Of a DNA stretch of 64,000 bases, positions 16,694 to 25,691 are shown piece after piece (within the stretch, counting starts at the first letter, position 1; every line of letters starts with the position of its first letter). Where the stretch lies: assembly GCF_030371825.1 (NCBI RefSeq), contig NZ_JAUDDM010000001.1. The stretch is one strand, 5' to 3'. This DNA is from Collinsella sp944321445. GTDB taxonomy: Bacteria; Actinomycetota; Coriobacteriia; Coriobacteriales; Coriobacteriaceae. The notes beneath the pieces are model-generated. The model did no database searches, was not told the origin of the DNA, and worked only from the letters and a program-made list of their open reading frames with translations. Both the position numbers and the translations under genes were made by a program.

Positions 16694-17179
16694 CTAATCG
16701 ACGACCGGTCCCTGGACGAACCACTCGAGCGTGCCCGAGCGGCGCTCGTCGTCCAAGTCGATGGTTGCCATGCCGCCGGGCTTGAGCGAGAGCTCGACGC
16801 CGGTATAGCGCTCGATGAGGCTGTTCAGCGCGGGAATGTGACCCACGGCGATAAGGCAGTCGGTATCGGTGGCGGCAACCTGGTCCATGAAGGTGTCCTC
16901 GTCTTGTTCCCAGAGGCTGTCGACCGCAACGGGCTCGAGTTCGCCGCCGAGTGCGACGCTTACCTCCGTGGCGGTTTGGCGCGCGCGCACGGCAGGGCTC
17001 GTCCACAGCGTGGCATGGGAAGCGCTGTGCGCATCGAGGAGGTAAAACGAGCGCATGAAGCCGTCGACCGAAGCGAGCACCTGGCGCGCCTTGTCGGTGA
17101 GTTCGCGGTCGAAGTCGCTCTGTCCGGGCTCGACGCTTTTCGCTTTGCCGTGACGGATTAAGATGAGCTTTTTGATCAT
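16694..17179 (-). CDS. SixA-like histidine phosphatase
   Basis: Protein of 161 aa in the histidine phosphatase (phosphoglycerate-mutase-like) superfamily. The catalytic RHGKAK is at residues 9-14, the second arginine is in LWTSPAVRARQTA, and the second histidine is in LIAVGHIPALN near residue 110. Size and order match SixA, which removes phosphate from phosphohistidine on phosphotransfer proteins. Here it could equally be a small-molecule phosphatase. The gene is divergent from gls24, with about 230 nt between the starts. Confidence 0.85.
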   Translation of the reverse strand: MIKKLILIRHGKAKSVEPGQSDFDRELTDKARQVLASVDGFMRSFYLLDAHSASHATLWTSPAVRARQTATEVSVALGGELEPVAVDSLWEQDEDTFMDQVAATDTDCLIAVGHIPALNSLIERYTGVELSLKPGGMATIDLDDERRSGTLEWFVQGPVVD

Positions 17180-17409
17180 GGGGGACCGTCCTTCGGTTCA
17201 TGGGGCCTTAGACGAGATTTTACCTAACGCGAGCCCATATGTGGGCATCCTGTTCGCCAGCGGTGCGATTGCGCCGCCACCGCCTGCCGCTGGGGGCGCG
17301 CCGTACATGTGGAACGTCAGTATCGCCTGCCGGTTGGCACGTTACAGTTGTAGAATACGAAGATGATTGCTCCCATGTCCGATGCTTCGCATCCAGGAAG
17401 GAGATTACC

Positions 17410-17763
17410 GTGTCTGAGAACATCCCCGGCACCCTGAGCGTCTCGAACGACGTCATCGCCGATATCGCCGGCTACGCCGCCATGTCCTGCTATGGCGTGG
17501 TCGGTATGGCCGAGCAGCAGCAGGGCGTCGAGTCCGTGCGCCTGCTCCCGGGCCAGCGCCTGCGCAAGGGCGTCTTGGTGTCCGCTACCGATGAGGGCCT
17601 TTCGCTCGATCTGCACGTCGTGCTCGAAAACGGTGTCAACATGAAGTCGGTCTGCCAGAACCTGGCGAGCTCCGTATCGTTCACGCTCGCCGAGATCGCC
17701 GAGATCGACCCGAAGAACCTCAAGATCGCTATCCATATCGACGCGCTCAAGTCGCGCGGCTAA
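17410..17763 (+). CDS. Asp23/Gls24-family envelope stress protein
   Basis: Protein of 117 aa in the Asp23/Gls24 (YloU) family, which in Firmicutes sits at the membrane or in the cytoplasm and is linked to envelope stress. Visible features are the N-terminal SVSNDVIADIAGYAAMSCYG and the middle hydrophobic strand LSLDLHVVLENG. Start GTG 17410 is chosen for AAGGAGATT upstream. It precedes the fakA-like gene by 31 nt; this gls24-fakA-recG order is typical of Gram-positive genomes. Confidence 0.9.
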   Translation: MSENIPGTLSVSNDVIADIAGYAAMSCYGVVGMAEQQQGVESVRLLPGQRLRKGVLVSATDEGLSLDLHVVLENGVNMKSVCQNLASSVSFTLAEIAEIDPKNLKIAIHIDALKSRG

Positions 17764-17794
17764 GCCACGTTTCTAGTACTGGAGATACAGCAAG

Positions 17795-19453
17795 ATGATC
17801 GCGAAAACCATCCGCACGTGCTTCCCGATCGCGGCCAAGGCCGTAGCCGATAAGGCGGAGGACATCAACAAGCTCAACGTCTTCCCGGTTCCCGATGGCG
17901 ATACGGGTACGAATATGTCGCTTACCCTCGCCTCTGTGGTGAAGGAGCTCTCGTCGCTTCCCGCCGATGCCGATATGGAGGCTATCGCCGGCGCCATCAC
18001 GCACGGCTCGCTCATGGGCGCGCGCGGCAACTCCGGTGTCATCACCTCGCAGATTTTGCGCGGCGTGGCCGAGGGCCTCATCGGTGCCGGGAGCCCCACC
18101 ACGAGCTCCGATATCGCCGCCGCGCTGCGCCGTTCGGTGAAGGTCGCGTTCCAGGCCGTGCGCAAGCCCGTTGAGGGCACCATCCTCACCGTCCTGCGCG
18201 ACATCTCGACCAAGGCCGACGAGTGCGAGAAGAAGAAGCTCCCCGTTGCGGAGGCACTCGATGCCATCGTCGTCGAGGCCTATCAGTCCGTTGCCCGTAC
18301 GCCCGACCTGCTGCCTGTTTTGAAAGAAAACGGCGTGGTTGACTCCGGTGCGTTCGGCTTCGCCATCTTCCTCGAGAACTTCGTCGCTGCCGCCCAGGGC
18401 CGCACCGCACAGATCGAGGACTTCTCAGCCACCTTCGATGCGAGCTCTGCGCGCGAAAGCGCCCTCGGTCGCGTCGAGATCGAGGCAAATGACGACTGGG
18501 AGGGCTCTGAGTACCGCTATTGTAACGAGTTCCTCTTCAAGGCCGAGAAGCGTTTCGACGAGGAGGAGTGCCTGAAGTTCCTCGCCTCCATGGGCGATTG
18601 CGAGCTTCTGGTGGGTGCGTACCCCGACTACAAGATCCACGTGCACTCCAACACTCCGAACCTCGTGCTTGAGCACATGCTTCAGTTTGGCCAGATCTAC
18701 GAGGTCTTCATCCACAACATGGATATGGAGTCCCACGAGCGCACGGCGAAGATCCATGCCGACCAGGATGCACCTGCTGAGCCTGCCAAGCCCCTGGGTT
18801 TCGTCGCCGTCGCCGCCGGTTCGGGCGAGGCCGAGATCTTGGAGTCCATGGGCGTCGACGTGACCGTCTCCGGCGGCCAGACCATGAATCCCTCAACGGC
18901 CGATCTGCTCGAAGCCGTCAACAAGGTGAATGCCGAGGCGGTCATCATCTTGCCCAACAACGGCAACATCCGCATGGCGGCAGAGGCCGCCGCGACGGCC
19001 TGCGAGGACAAGAAGGTCGTCGTCGTTCCCACCAAGACCGTTCCCCAGGCGTTTTCCGCGCTGTTCGCGGTCATGCCGGAAGCTCCGGTCGAGGAGGTCG
19101 CCGAGGCCATGACCGAGGCCATTGCCGAGGTCCGCGACGGCGAGATCACGACTGCCGTTCGCGATTCGCAGGCAGCTGACGGCAGCCCCATCCACGCGGG
19201 CGACGTCATGGGCATCATCTGCGACTCCATTGAGGTTGTGGGCAGCGATGTCAAGCAGGTCACGCTCGACTGCATCAACCGCATGCAGGATGAGGAGGAG
19301 GGCGACACGCTCACCATTCTTGCTGGTGCCGATATGTCCGACGAGGACTTCGAGGACTTGGTTTCTGCTATCGAGGACGCTCAGCCCGACCTGGAGATCG
19401 ATCCGCATCGCGGCGAGCAGCCGTTGTATCCGGTGATCTTCTCTATCGAGTAG
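17795..19453 (+). CDS. DAK-domain fatty acid kinase FakA-like protein
   Basis: Protein of 552 aa of the YloV/FakA family: an N-terminal DhaL-type ATP-binding domain, a middle domain and a C-terminal DegV-partner-like domain. The ATP/Mg motif NVFPVPDGDTGTNM lies at residues 29-42, and MGARGNSGVI near 72 completes the nucleotide site. FakA phosphorylates fatty acids presented by FakB (DegV) proteins so exogenous fatty acid can enter phospholipid synthesis, consistent with plsX downstream. A FakB is not present in this window. Confidence 0.9.
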   Translation: MIAKTIRTCFPIAAKAVADKAEDINKLNVFPVPDGDTGTNMSLTLASVVKELSSLPADADMEAIAGAITHGSLMGARGNSGVITSQILRGVAEGLIGAGSPTTSSDIAAALRRSVKVAFQAVRKPVEGTILTVLRDISTKADECEKKKLPVAEALDAIVVEAYQSVARTPDLLPVLKENGVVDSGAFGFAIFLENFVAAAQGRTAQIEDFSATFDASSARESALGRVEIEANDDWEGSEYRYCNEFLFKAEKRFDEEECLKFLASMGDCELLVGAYPDYKIHVHSNTPNLVLEHMLQFGQIYEVFIHNMDMESHERTAKIHADQDAPAEPAKPLGFVAVAAGSGEAEILESMGVDVTVSGGQTMNPSTADLLEAVNKVNAEAVIILPNNGNIRMAAEAAATACEDKKVVVVPTKTVPQAFSALFAVMPEAPVEEVAEAMTEAIAEVRDGEITTAVRDSQAADGSPIHAGDVMGIICDSIEVVGSDVKQVTLDCINRMQDEEEGDTLTILAGADMSDEDFEDLVSAIEDAQPDLEIDPHRGEQPLYPVIFSIE

Positions 19454-19467
19454 GAGAGGTTGCAAGG

Positions 19468-21645
19468 ATGGGCGCTATCATGGCGTCGCGCGTCGCTGCG
19501 CGCCTGGCGCGCGCGAGCGTGCCGTACCAGGATATCGCTCGTCTGAAATATGTTTCCGGTTCTCGTGAGGAGGCCCTCCACCGTTTGGGAATTCAGACGG
19601 TGGGGGACCTCCTTCTGCATATTCCGCGGCGCTATTTAGATTTCACCCATGCCTACAGCATCGAGCAAGCGCCCCTGAATACGGTATGCACCATCGTGGC
19701 TACCGTTGACCGCATCGTGGAGAAGCGACCTCGTCCCCGTATGACGGTGACTGAGGTGTATCTCGCTGATGCGACGGGCGTGCTTCAGGTCGCGTTCTTC
19801 AAGCAGCCGTGGATCGCACGTGATCTTTCGGTTGGTGACCGGTTGGCCGTTCAGGGCAAAATCGAGTTCGCCTACGGGTTCAAGCAGATGTCATCTCCCC
19901 ATTACGAGAAGCTTGACGCATCGTCGGCATCTGGTTCGATTATTCCGGTCCACCCGGTTGGTGAAGGTATCAGTCAAGCGTGGATGCGGCGCATCATATC
20001 GGGGGCGCTTGAATTCGCTGCGGATTTTCCCGACTCCCTGCCGGCGCACCTACGGGCACGACGCGGCATCATGAGCATCTCGCGTGCTGTGCGCTGCATC
20101 CATTTCCCCTCTTCGATGGGGGAGCGCGATCTTGCGCGCAGACGGCTTGCGTATGAAGAGGTCTTGTTGCTGCAGCTTGCGCTTCGCCTGCGTAACGATG
20201 CCAACCTGCTGGACGTCGCCCCTGTTGAACATGTGGCGGGGGAGCACATGGAGCGTTTGCTTCAGGCCCTTCCGTTTGCCCTTACCGACGAGCAACGTGC
20301 TGCTGTCGATGACATCCTGGGTGATATGAAAGACGGCGGCCGTGTGATGAATCGCCTGCTGTTGGGCGATGTCGGAACCGGTAAGACCGCGGTTGCGCTC
20401 GTGGCGCTCGCTTCGGTTGCCGATACCGGTACGCAGGCGTGTGTCATGGCACCCACGGGGGTGTTGGCCCAACAATACGCCGTGAAGAGCATGCCGCTGC
20501 TTGAACAGGCAGGGGTCTCGTCTGCTCTACTTACGGGCTCGACTTCCGCATCGGATCGACAGGAGATCCTTGCCGGTTTGGCCTCGGGATCCATCGACGT
20601 GCTTTTCGGTACGCACGCCGTGCTTTCTGACGATGTTCAGTTCAGGCACCTGTCGCTTGTGGTTATCGATGAGCAGCACCGCTTTGGCGTGGGCCAACGC
20701 AACGCCCTGCGCGCGAAAGGGGCCGGTGCCGATCTTTTGGTCATGAGCGCCACGCCCATCCCGCGCACGCTCGCGCTATCGGTGTACGGTGATCTTGAGA
20801 CGAGCATTATCCGTTCTCGTCCTGTTGCCGGTGCGGGTGTGTCAACGCGCGTTCTTGATGCGGCGAACCGCGACATCGCATATGGCGCCATACGCGATGC
20901 GCTTGCCGAGGGGCGGCAGGCCTACGTGATCTGCCCGCTCGTATCCGAGCGCGACGATACCGAGGAGCTCGAGGACGTTCCGGGCATTGAGCGCGATGAG
21001 GAGGGCCGCGAGCGCGCGAAACCCGTACTTCACGCCGTCGAGACCGAGCTTGCGCACCTTCGGAGCGTCTTTGCCGATGCACGCGTCGAGATGCTCCATG
21101 GCCGTATGGGTGCACGCGAGAAGGATGCGGTCATCGAGCGCTTCCGCTCGGGCGACATAGACATCTTGGTCTCGACGACGGTCGTCGAGGTAGGCGTCGA
21201 CGTGCCCAACGCGACGGTCATGGTGATCGAGAACGGCGAGCGCTTCGGGCTTGCGACCCTGCATCAGCTGCGTGGTCGCGTCGGGCGCGGCGAACATGCC
21301 GGTTCGTGTTATGTCATCAATCAGGCGTATTCTGGAAAGGGCAGAAAATCTGCCGCAACCGATCGCCTTGAGGCGCTCGAGAAGACTTCGGATGGGTTCG
21401 CGCTTGCCGAGATGGATCTTCGTCTGCGCCATGAGGGTGAAATCTTGGGACTGCGCCAGCACGGTGGCGTCAGCCTGCGATTCATCGACCTCGATGCAGA
21501 CACCGATCTTATCGAGGCCGCGCACGACGATGCCATGGAGCTTTTGCGGTATGCGCCGACGCTGTCCTCACATGCGACGCTTCCGTTACGCTATCTCGTT
21601 GTTGAGACGTATGGCGACATTTTCAAGGAGGTTAGCGGCGGATGA
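19468..21645 (+). CDS. ATP-dependent DNA helicase RecG
   Basis: RecG helicase, 725 aa, which remodels stalled replication forks and Holliday junctions. The N-terminal wedge/OB domain occupies roughly 1-260. Motor motifs follow: Walker A GDVGTGKTA near 309, DEQHRFG (DExH) near 401, SATPIPRTLA near 427 and STTVVEVGVDVPNA near 570. Starts at 19468 and 19480 are both possible; AGGAGAGG is nearer the first. The 3' end overlaps rsmD by four bases. Length is near the usual 680-700 residues, with a slightly longer acidic insert around 490-515. Confidence 0.95.
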   Translation: MGAIMASRVAARLARASVPYQDIARLKYVSGSREEALHRLGIQTVGDLLLHIPRRYLDFTHAYSIEQAPLNTVCTIVATVDRIVEKRPRPRMTVTEVYLADATGVLQVAFFKQPWIARDLSVGDRLAVQGKIEFAYGFKQMSSPHYEKLDASSASGSIIPVHPVGEGISQAWMRRIISGALEFAADFPDSLPAHLRARRGIMSISRAVRCIHFPSSMGERDLARRRLAYEEVLLLQLALRLRNDANLLDVAPVEHVAGEHMERLLQALPFALTDEQRAAVDDILGDMKDGGRVMNRLLLGDVGTGKTAVALVALASVADTGTQACVMAPTGVLAQQYAVKSMPLLEQAGVSSALLTGSTSASDRQEILAGLASGSIDVLFGTHAVLSDDVQFRHLSLVVIDEQHRFGVGQRNALRAKGAGADLLVMSATPIPRTLALSVYGDLETSIIRSRPVAGAGVSTRVLDAANRDIAYGAIRDALAEGRQAYVICPLVSERDDTEELEDVPGIERDEEGRERAKPVLHAVETELAHLRSVFADARVEMLHGRMGAREKDAVIERFRSGDIDILVSTTVVEVGVDVPNATVMVIENGERFGLATLHQLRGRVGRGEHAGSCYVINQAYSGKGRKSAATDRLEALEKTSDGFALAEMDLRLRHEGEILGLRQHGGVSLRFIDLDADTDLIEAAHDDAMELLRYAPTLSSHATLPLRYLVVETYGDIFKEVSGG

Positions 21646-22238
21646 GAGTCATATCCGGAGAATGGCGCGGCAGAAAGCTTGCCGAGCCGCAAGGACGCGA
21701 AGTCACGCGCCCCACAACGGATCGCGTGCGCGAGGCGTGCGTGTCGATGGCGGAGTCTGCACTCGAAGGTGGCATTGCCGGCTCTCGAGTACTCGATGCA
21801 TTTGCCGGCTCGGGGGCGCTCGGCATCGAGATGCTTTCGCGCGGTGCCGCATTTTCCGCCTTCTTCGATATCGATAGGGGGGCTGCCGCGCTTGTCCACA
21901 AGAATCTCGAGACTGTGCGTTGCGGTCGCGAGCGCTATCGCGTGACGTGCGGTGACGTTTTGGCTCATGCCGCCCGCGGACGCGTACAGGGTGCCCCTTT
22001 CGACCTTGTGCTTATCGATGCGCCGTATGCGCTCGGTGCGGAGCCTGCATGTGCGTTGCTCGACTCCCTGCGTACCCAGGGTCTGCTCGCTCCGGGCGCC
22101 TTAGCCCTCATTGAGCACGCGGCTTCCGATGCGGGCGCGCGGCCTGCGGGCTTTCGCGTTGTGCGAGAGAAGCGCTATGGCATCACCGCCGTCGATCTTT
22201 TGCAGGTTGATGACGTGGATGCCGGCTCGTGTGCCTGA
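21642..22238 (+). CDS. 16S rRNA (guanine(966)-N2)-methyltransferase RsmD
   Basis: Methyltransferase of 198 aa that modifies G966 of 16S rRNA. The N-terminal RVISGEWRGRKL and RPTTDRVREA are typical of RsmD, the SAM site is LDAFAGSGALGIE near residue 50, and the catalytic NPPY-like tetrad reads DAPY (LIDAPYAL) near 126. ATGA overlap with recG implies coupled translation. The coaD gene follows after about 35 nt, the widespread rsmD-coaD pairing. Confidence 0.92.
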   Translation: MRVISGEWRGRKLAEPQGREVTRPTTDRVREACVSMAESALEGGIAGSRVLDAFAGSGALGIEMLSRGAAFSAFFDIDRGAAALVHKNLETVRCGRERYRVTCGDVLAHAARGRVQGAPFDLVLIDAPYALGAEPACALLDSLRTQGLLAPGALALIEHAASDAGARPAGFRVVREKRYGITAVDLLQVDDVDAGSCA

Positions 22239-22273
22239 TTATTCCAACCATCTACACCAGAGAGACCCATCAT

Positions 22274-22771
22274 ATGATTAGCAACATCGAGCACGCGCTC
22301 GTCCCCGGCACCTTCGACCCCATCACGTTTGGCCACATCGACGTGGTGCGGCGCGCGCGTCGCCTGTTTCCCTATGTGACCGTGGCCGTTGCCGAGTCCA
22401 TCGGCAAAAACGGCAGCGGCCCCACCTTTACGCTCGAGGAGCGTGTTGCCTTGGCCCAGGAGGCGCTCGCCGGCATCGATGGCGTGCGGGTTAAGCCGTT
22501 TTGCGGGCTGCTCGTCGATTTCGCTCGCGAGGAGGGCGCGGGGGCGCTCGTCAAGGGCTTGCGCGCCATGACCGATTTTGAGTACGAGCTCCAACAGGCC
22601 GATCTGAACTATCGTCTCGATTCCGATCTCGAATCGATCTTCGTCATGAGCGCGCCGCAGTACGGCTACATCTCTTCGTCCGTCGTGCGGCAGATCGCCT
22701 CGTTCGGCGGGGATGTATCGAGCTTGGTTCCGCCCAACGTCGTCGACGCCCTGAGGGTTCACTTCTCGTAG
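22274..22771 (+). CDS. Phosphopantetheine adenylyltransferase
   Basis: CoaD, 165 aa, catalyses adenylation of 4'-phosphopantetheine to dephospho-CoA, the penultimate step of CoA synthesis. The nucleotidyl transferase signature is GTFDPITFGHID near residues 12-23, with the essential His in GH, and the ISSSVVRQIASFGGDVS segment is at 130-146. ATG 22274 gives the standard length; its Shine-Dalgarno is weak (AGAGACC). Supplies CoA for the fatty-acid and ACP genes downstream. Confidence 0.94.
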   Translation: MISNIEHALVPGTFDPITFGHIDVVRRARRLFPYVTVAVAESIGKNGSGPTFTLEERVALAQEALAGIDGVRVKPFCGLLVDFAREEGAGALVKGLRAMTDFEYELQQADLNYRLDSDLESIFVMSAPQYGYISSSVVRQIASFGGDVSSLVPPNVVDALRVHFS

Positions 22772-22861
22772 AGGGCACGTATACTGGTTATAAGCGATGC
22801 CGATAAAAGCAACGTATGTGGTACTATATTCGGTTGATAGCAGCCGACGGAAGGAGACTTG

Positions 22862-23359
22862 ATGGCTGGCGACAACTTTCCCGGCGAGAGGATCGAAAGC
22901 CTGGTCGATGAGCTTGAGGGTATCATCGAGGAAGCAAAGCCGCCTTTCGGCAAGTCGGCTCAGTTCAAGGTGATCGAGACCGAGGTGTTCTTCAACATCC
23001 TCGACGAGATTCGCATGAGCTACCCTGAAGAGTGGCAGAAGTCCCGTCGCATCCTGAAGGAGCGCGACGAGCTCATGGCCAGCGCTACGGCCCAGGCCGA
23101 TTCCATCATCGCTGACGCCCAGCAGCAGGCGCTCACCATTGCCGGCGAGCAGGAGATCGTGCGCCTCGCGCAGCAGCAGGCCGACGATATCCGTGAGCGC
23201 GCCCAGCAGTACGAGCGCGAGACGCGCTATGCTGCCGAGGATTATGCCGAGCAGGTCTTCACGCATCTCGAGGAGAACCTGAAGAGCCTCGCCTCTACGG
23301 TCGCGCGGTGTCGCCAGCAGCTCAATGAGGGCGCCAGCAGCCAGAACGGTGCTTGGTAA
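22862..23359 (+). CDS. DivIVA/AtpF-like coiled-coil protein
   Basis: Protein of 165 aa, almost entirely charged helix after residue 30, with a long coiled coil rich in Gln/Ala/Glu (LMASATAQADSIIADAQQQ and following). The N-terminal 30 residues (ERIESLVDELEGIIEEAK) look like a dimerising helix. No membrane segment. Similar proteins between coaD and yceD in other Actinobacteria are annotated as ATPase- or DivIVA-like without known function. Start ATG 22862 is preceded by AAGGAGA; the TTG three bases earlier is too close to it. Confidence 0.8.
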   Translation: MAGDNFPGERIESLVDELEGIIEEAKPPFGKSAQFKVIETEVFFNILDEIRMSYPEEWQKSRRILKERDELMASATAQADSIIADAQQQALTIAGEQEIVRLAQQQADDIRERAQQYERETRYAAEDYAEQVFTHLEENLKSLASTVARCRQQLNEGASSQNGAW

Positions 23360-23910
23360 TGGATTATATGCAGCCTGTGGTCATCGAGTTGGGCGACCGG
23401 CTCGAAAATCCCGGTGACTCGTTTTCCGTTGCAGACCGCCTTCCGCTTGAGTCGTACGAGTCGGGCGAAAAGCAGTTCATGCTCGATGACGGCGTGTCCT
23501 ACGACGTCGTGCTCACCAACGCCGGCGACGGTATCTTGGTGACCGGCATCGTGCGCGCTGCCGCGACAGGGGAGTGCGACCGGTGCCTGGAGCCCGCGCG
23601 CTTCGATATCGCAGGCGAAATCGAAGAGTACTTCCTGTTCCAGGAGCCTGAGGACGCTGAGGCGTACGAGGACGGTTACGAGATGGTGGGTCCTGAGCGC
23701 ACTATCGACCTTTCCGGTGCCATCTGGGACGCCCTCGTCATGGATACGCCGTTTGTCGTGCTGTGCCGCCCTGATTGCGCCGGCCTTTGCCCCACGTGCG
23801 GTGCCAACTTGAACGAGGGCCCGTGCGGGTGTGCTGAAGCCTCGCAGCAGGCGTGGGTCGAAAGCGACGACAACCCCTTTGCCGCTTTGAGAAACCTTAA
23901 GCTCGACTGA
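23359..23910 (+). CDS. YceD/DUF177 family protein
   Basis: Protein of 183 aa in the YceD (DUF177) family, almost always encoded immediately before rpmF and linked to ribosome or 23S rRNA accumulation. Conserved ECDRCLEPARF near residue 73 and the C-terminal Cys-rich patch CRPDCAGLCPTCGANL near 136-151 look like a zinc-binding site. The start overlaps the preceding stop (TAATG). rpmF follows after 128 nt. Confidence 0.88.
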   Translation: MDYMQPVVIELGDRLENPGDSFSVADRLPLESYESGEKQFMLDDGVSYDVVLTNAGDGILVTGIVRAAATGECDRCLEPARFDIAGEIEEYFLFQEPEDAEAYEDGYEMVGPERTIDLSGAIWDALVMDTPFVVLCRPDCAGLCPTCGANLNEGPCGCAEASQQAWVESDDNPFAALRNLKLD

Positions 23911-24038
23911 TGGTGAAACGGTGCGGCTCCCGTTTTCCCATGTGGAGATTATAAAGTGCTGTACAATACCGTCTCGTGTGCTAATATCGCTACTTGCGCG
24001 TAATCGTGCTCGGAGATAGTAATTAAAGGAAGGTCATC

Positions 24039-24218
24039 ATGCCAGTACCTAAGCAAAAGAAGGGCCGCGGAGCCACTCACACTCGTCGTTCCGCTAACAT
24101 GAAGATTGACGCCCCCTCCCGCTCCGTCTGCCCTCGCTGCGGCGCCGTCAAGCTTCCCCACCACGTCTGCCCCAACTGCGGCTATTATAAGGATCGTGAG
24201 GTCATCGTCACCGAGTAA
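24039..24218 (+). CDS. 50S ribosomal protein L32
   Basis: RpmF, 59 aa, a small basic protein of the large ribosomal subunit. It begins MPVPKQKKGRGATHTRRS and carries two CxxC pairs (CPRC and CPNC) forming a zinc ribbon. AAAGGAAGG lies 8 nt upstream of the ATG. The yceD-rpmF-plsX order is the classic arrangement. A TACAAT (23962-23967) upstream could be the -10 of its own promoter. Confidence 0.95.
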   Translation: MPVPKQKKGRGATHTRRSANMKIDAPSRSVCPRCGAVKLPHHVCPNCGYYKDREVIVTE

Positions 24219-24273
24219 CCTCGGTGCGTGACATGCGATCGCCTGCGAAGCAGCGTGAACGTTATGGAACCAT

Positions 24274-24305
24274 ATGGCCGGCTCTTGGAGTCGGCCATTT
24301 CTCGT
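24274..24305 (+). terminator. Hairpin between rpmF and plsX
   Basis: Stem ATGGCCG / CGGCCAT with an inner CTC/GAG pairing and a short loop, followed by TTCTCGTT. Likely an attenuator that lowers plsX expression relative to rpmF. It ends 17 nt before the plsX start. Confidence 0.6.
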
Positions 24306-24321
24306 TAGGGGGAATGTCCAT

Positions 24322-25344
24322 ATGAATAAGGTACGAATCGCTGTCGACGTTATGGGCGGCGACGAGGAGCCTCAGGTCGTACTTGACGGCATTGACGCCG
24401 CACTCGCGGCCGATGCGGACCTTGAGGTTCTGGCTGTTGGCCCGTCCGAGCTTGTCGAGCCGTTTGCCGAGAAGCGCGATCGCGTCGAGGCGCTCGTTGC
24501 TCCCGACGTCATCACCATGGAGGACGATCCCATTCAGGCGGTCATGCGCAAGCGTAAGTCGTCTATCGTGATCGCGTGCCGTGCTGTTAAGAAGGGTCAG
24601 GCGGCTGGCTTTTTCTCCGCTGGTGCCACCGGTGCCATGACGGCCGCCGCGACGGCCTACGTCACTCCGTTCAAGTACCTTACCGACGATGGGGAGAAGC
24701 GCCCCATCCGTCCCTGCATCGTGAGTGCCATTCCCAATCGTAAAGACAGCTATACGGTCTTTTGCGACCTGGGTGCCAACCCGGATGTCGATCCTGAAGA
24801 TATCGTTCGTTTTGCTCAGATGGGCGCCACGTATGCGCGCATCGTGTGCGGAATCGCCAATCCGCGCGTCGGCTTGCTGTCGAACGGCACCGAGGACACC
24901 AAGGGTTCGCACTTCACGAAGGAATGCTTCCCCCTCATGCAGAAGAAGGTGAAGGGCTTCGCCGGCAACTGCGAAGGTACCGATTTTACCTCGGGCGATT
25001 TCGATGTCGTCGTGTGTGACGGTTTCGCCGGCAACGTGGCGCTCAAGGCCACCGAGGGCGCGGCAAAGCTCATCCTGCATGAGCTCAAGAGCACGCTGCT
25101 CTCGTCGACGAAGGGCAAGATTGCCGGCCTGCTGGTCAAAAAGGACCTCAAAGCCATCCAGACGAAGCTTTCTGGGGATGCATACGGCGGTGCGGTCCTG
25201 CTTGGCCTGCAGGGCGTTGTCCTTATCGGCCATGGCGCGACGAGCGTCGAGGCCGTGAAGAACGGCACGCTTGCAGCCGCCCGCGCTGTCCGCAGCAACC
25301 TCGTCGAGATGCTCGCGGCATCGATGGACAACATCGTTCGGTAG
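24322..25344 (+). CDS. Phosphate acyltransferase PlsX
   Basis: PlsX, 340 aa, converts acyl-ACP to acyl-phosphate at the membrane surface, the first step of phosphatidic acid synthesis with PlsY. Characteristic phrases are AVDVMGGDEEPQ (6-17) and, later, GFAGNVALKATEGAAK near 233. ATG 24322 follows AGGGGGAAT; an upstream frame extension is not needed. It is followed by acpP and rnc, the usual plsX-acpP-rnc neighbourhood. Fits with the fakA-like gene upstream as an acyl-phosphate node. Confidence 0.94.
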   Translation: MNKVRIAVDVMGGDEEPQVVLDGIDAALAADADLEVLAVGPSELVEPFAEKRDRVEALVAPDVITMEDDPIQAVMRKRKSSIVIACRAVKKGQAAGFFSAGATGAMTAAATAYVTPFKYLTDDGEKRPIRPCIVSAIPNRKDSYTVFCDLGANPDVDPEDIVRFAQMGATYARIVCGIANPRVGLLSNGTEDTKGSHFTKECFPLMQKKVKGFAGNCEGTDFTSGDFDVVVCDGFAGNVALKATEGAAKLILHELKSTLLSSTKGKIAGLLVKKDLKAIQTKLSGDAYGGAVLLGLQGVVLIGHGATSVEAVKNGTLAAARAVRSNLVEMLAASMDNIVR

Positions 25345-25444
25345 AGGATCGCTGTTACGCCCGCCTGCGTACGGGTAGAATCATTTGGTAGCGCAGGCCG
25401 CGCGCGGCCTGTATATGCACGTCATTTCGAAAGGAGCGTCATTC

Positions 25445-25687
25445 ATGGAGCGCACCGAAGTTTTCGCCAAGATTGCCGATATCGCCGCAGACGTCTTGGG
25501 CGTGGATATCGATTCCATCACCGAATCGACCACGTTCGATGATCTTGAGGCCGATTCGCTCGATCGCCTGCAGCTGGTAACTGCCATGGAAGATGAATTC
25601 GAGCTCGAGATCCCCGAGGACAAGCTGCTTTCGATCTCTTCTGTGGCAGACTCCATCGACGCCATCATGGCCGCACTGGGGGACTGA
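25445..25687 (+). CDS. Acyl carrier protein
   Basis: ACP, 80 aa, acidic four-helix carrier for fatty acid synthesis. The phosphopantetheine attachment site is the Ser in EADSLDRLQL near residue 38. ATG 25445 is placed 8 nt after AAAGGAG; upstream codons in frame are not part of the protein. It has 100 nt upstream from plsX, and rnc begins only 4 nt after its stop. Confidence 0.95.
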   Translation: MERTEVFAKIADIAADVLGVDIDSITESTTFDDLEADSLDRLQLVTAMEDEFELEIPEDKLLSISSVADSIDAIMAALGD

Positions 25688-25691
25688 GCGC

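Noticed and set aside
17330..17356. Promoter TTGGCA...TAGAAT upstream of gls24
   Set aside because: Spacing between the two boxes is only about 11 nt, too short for a normal promoter.
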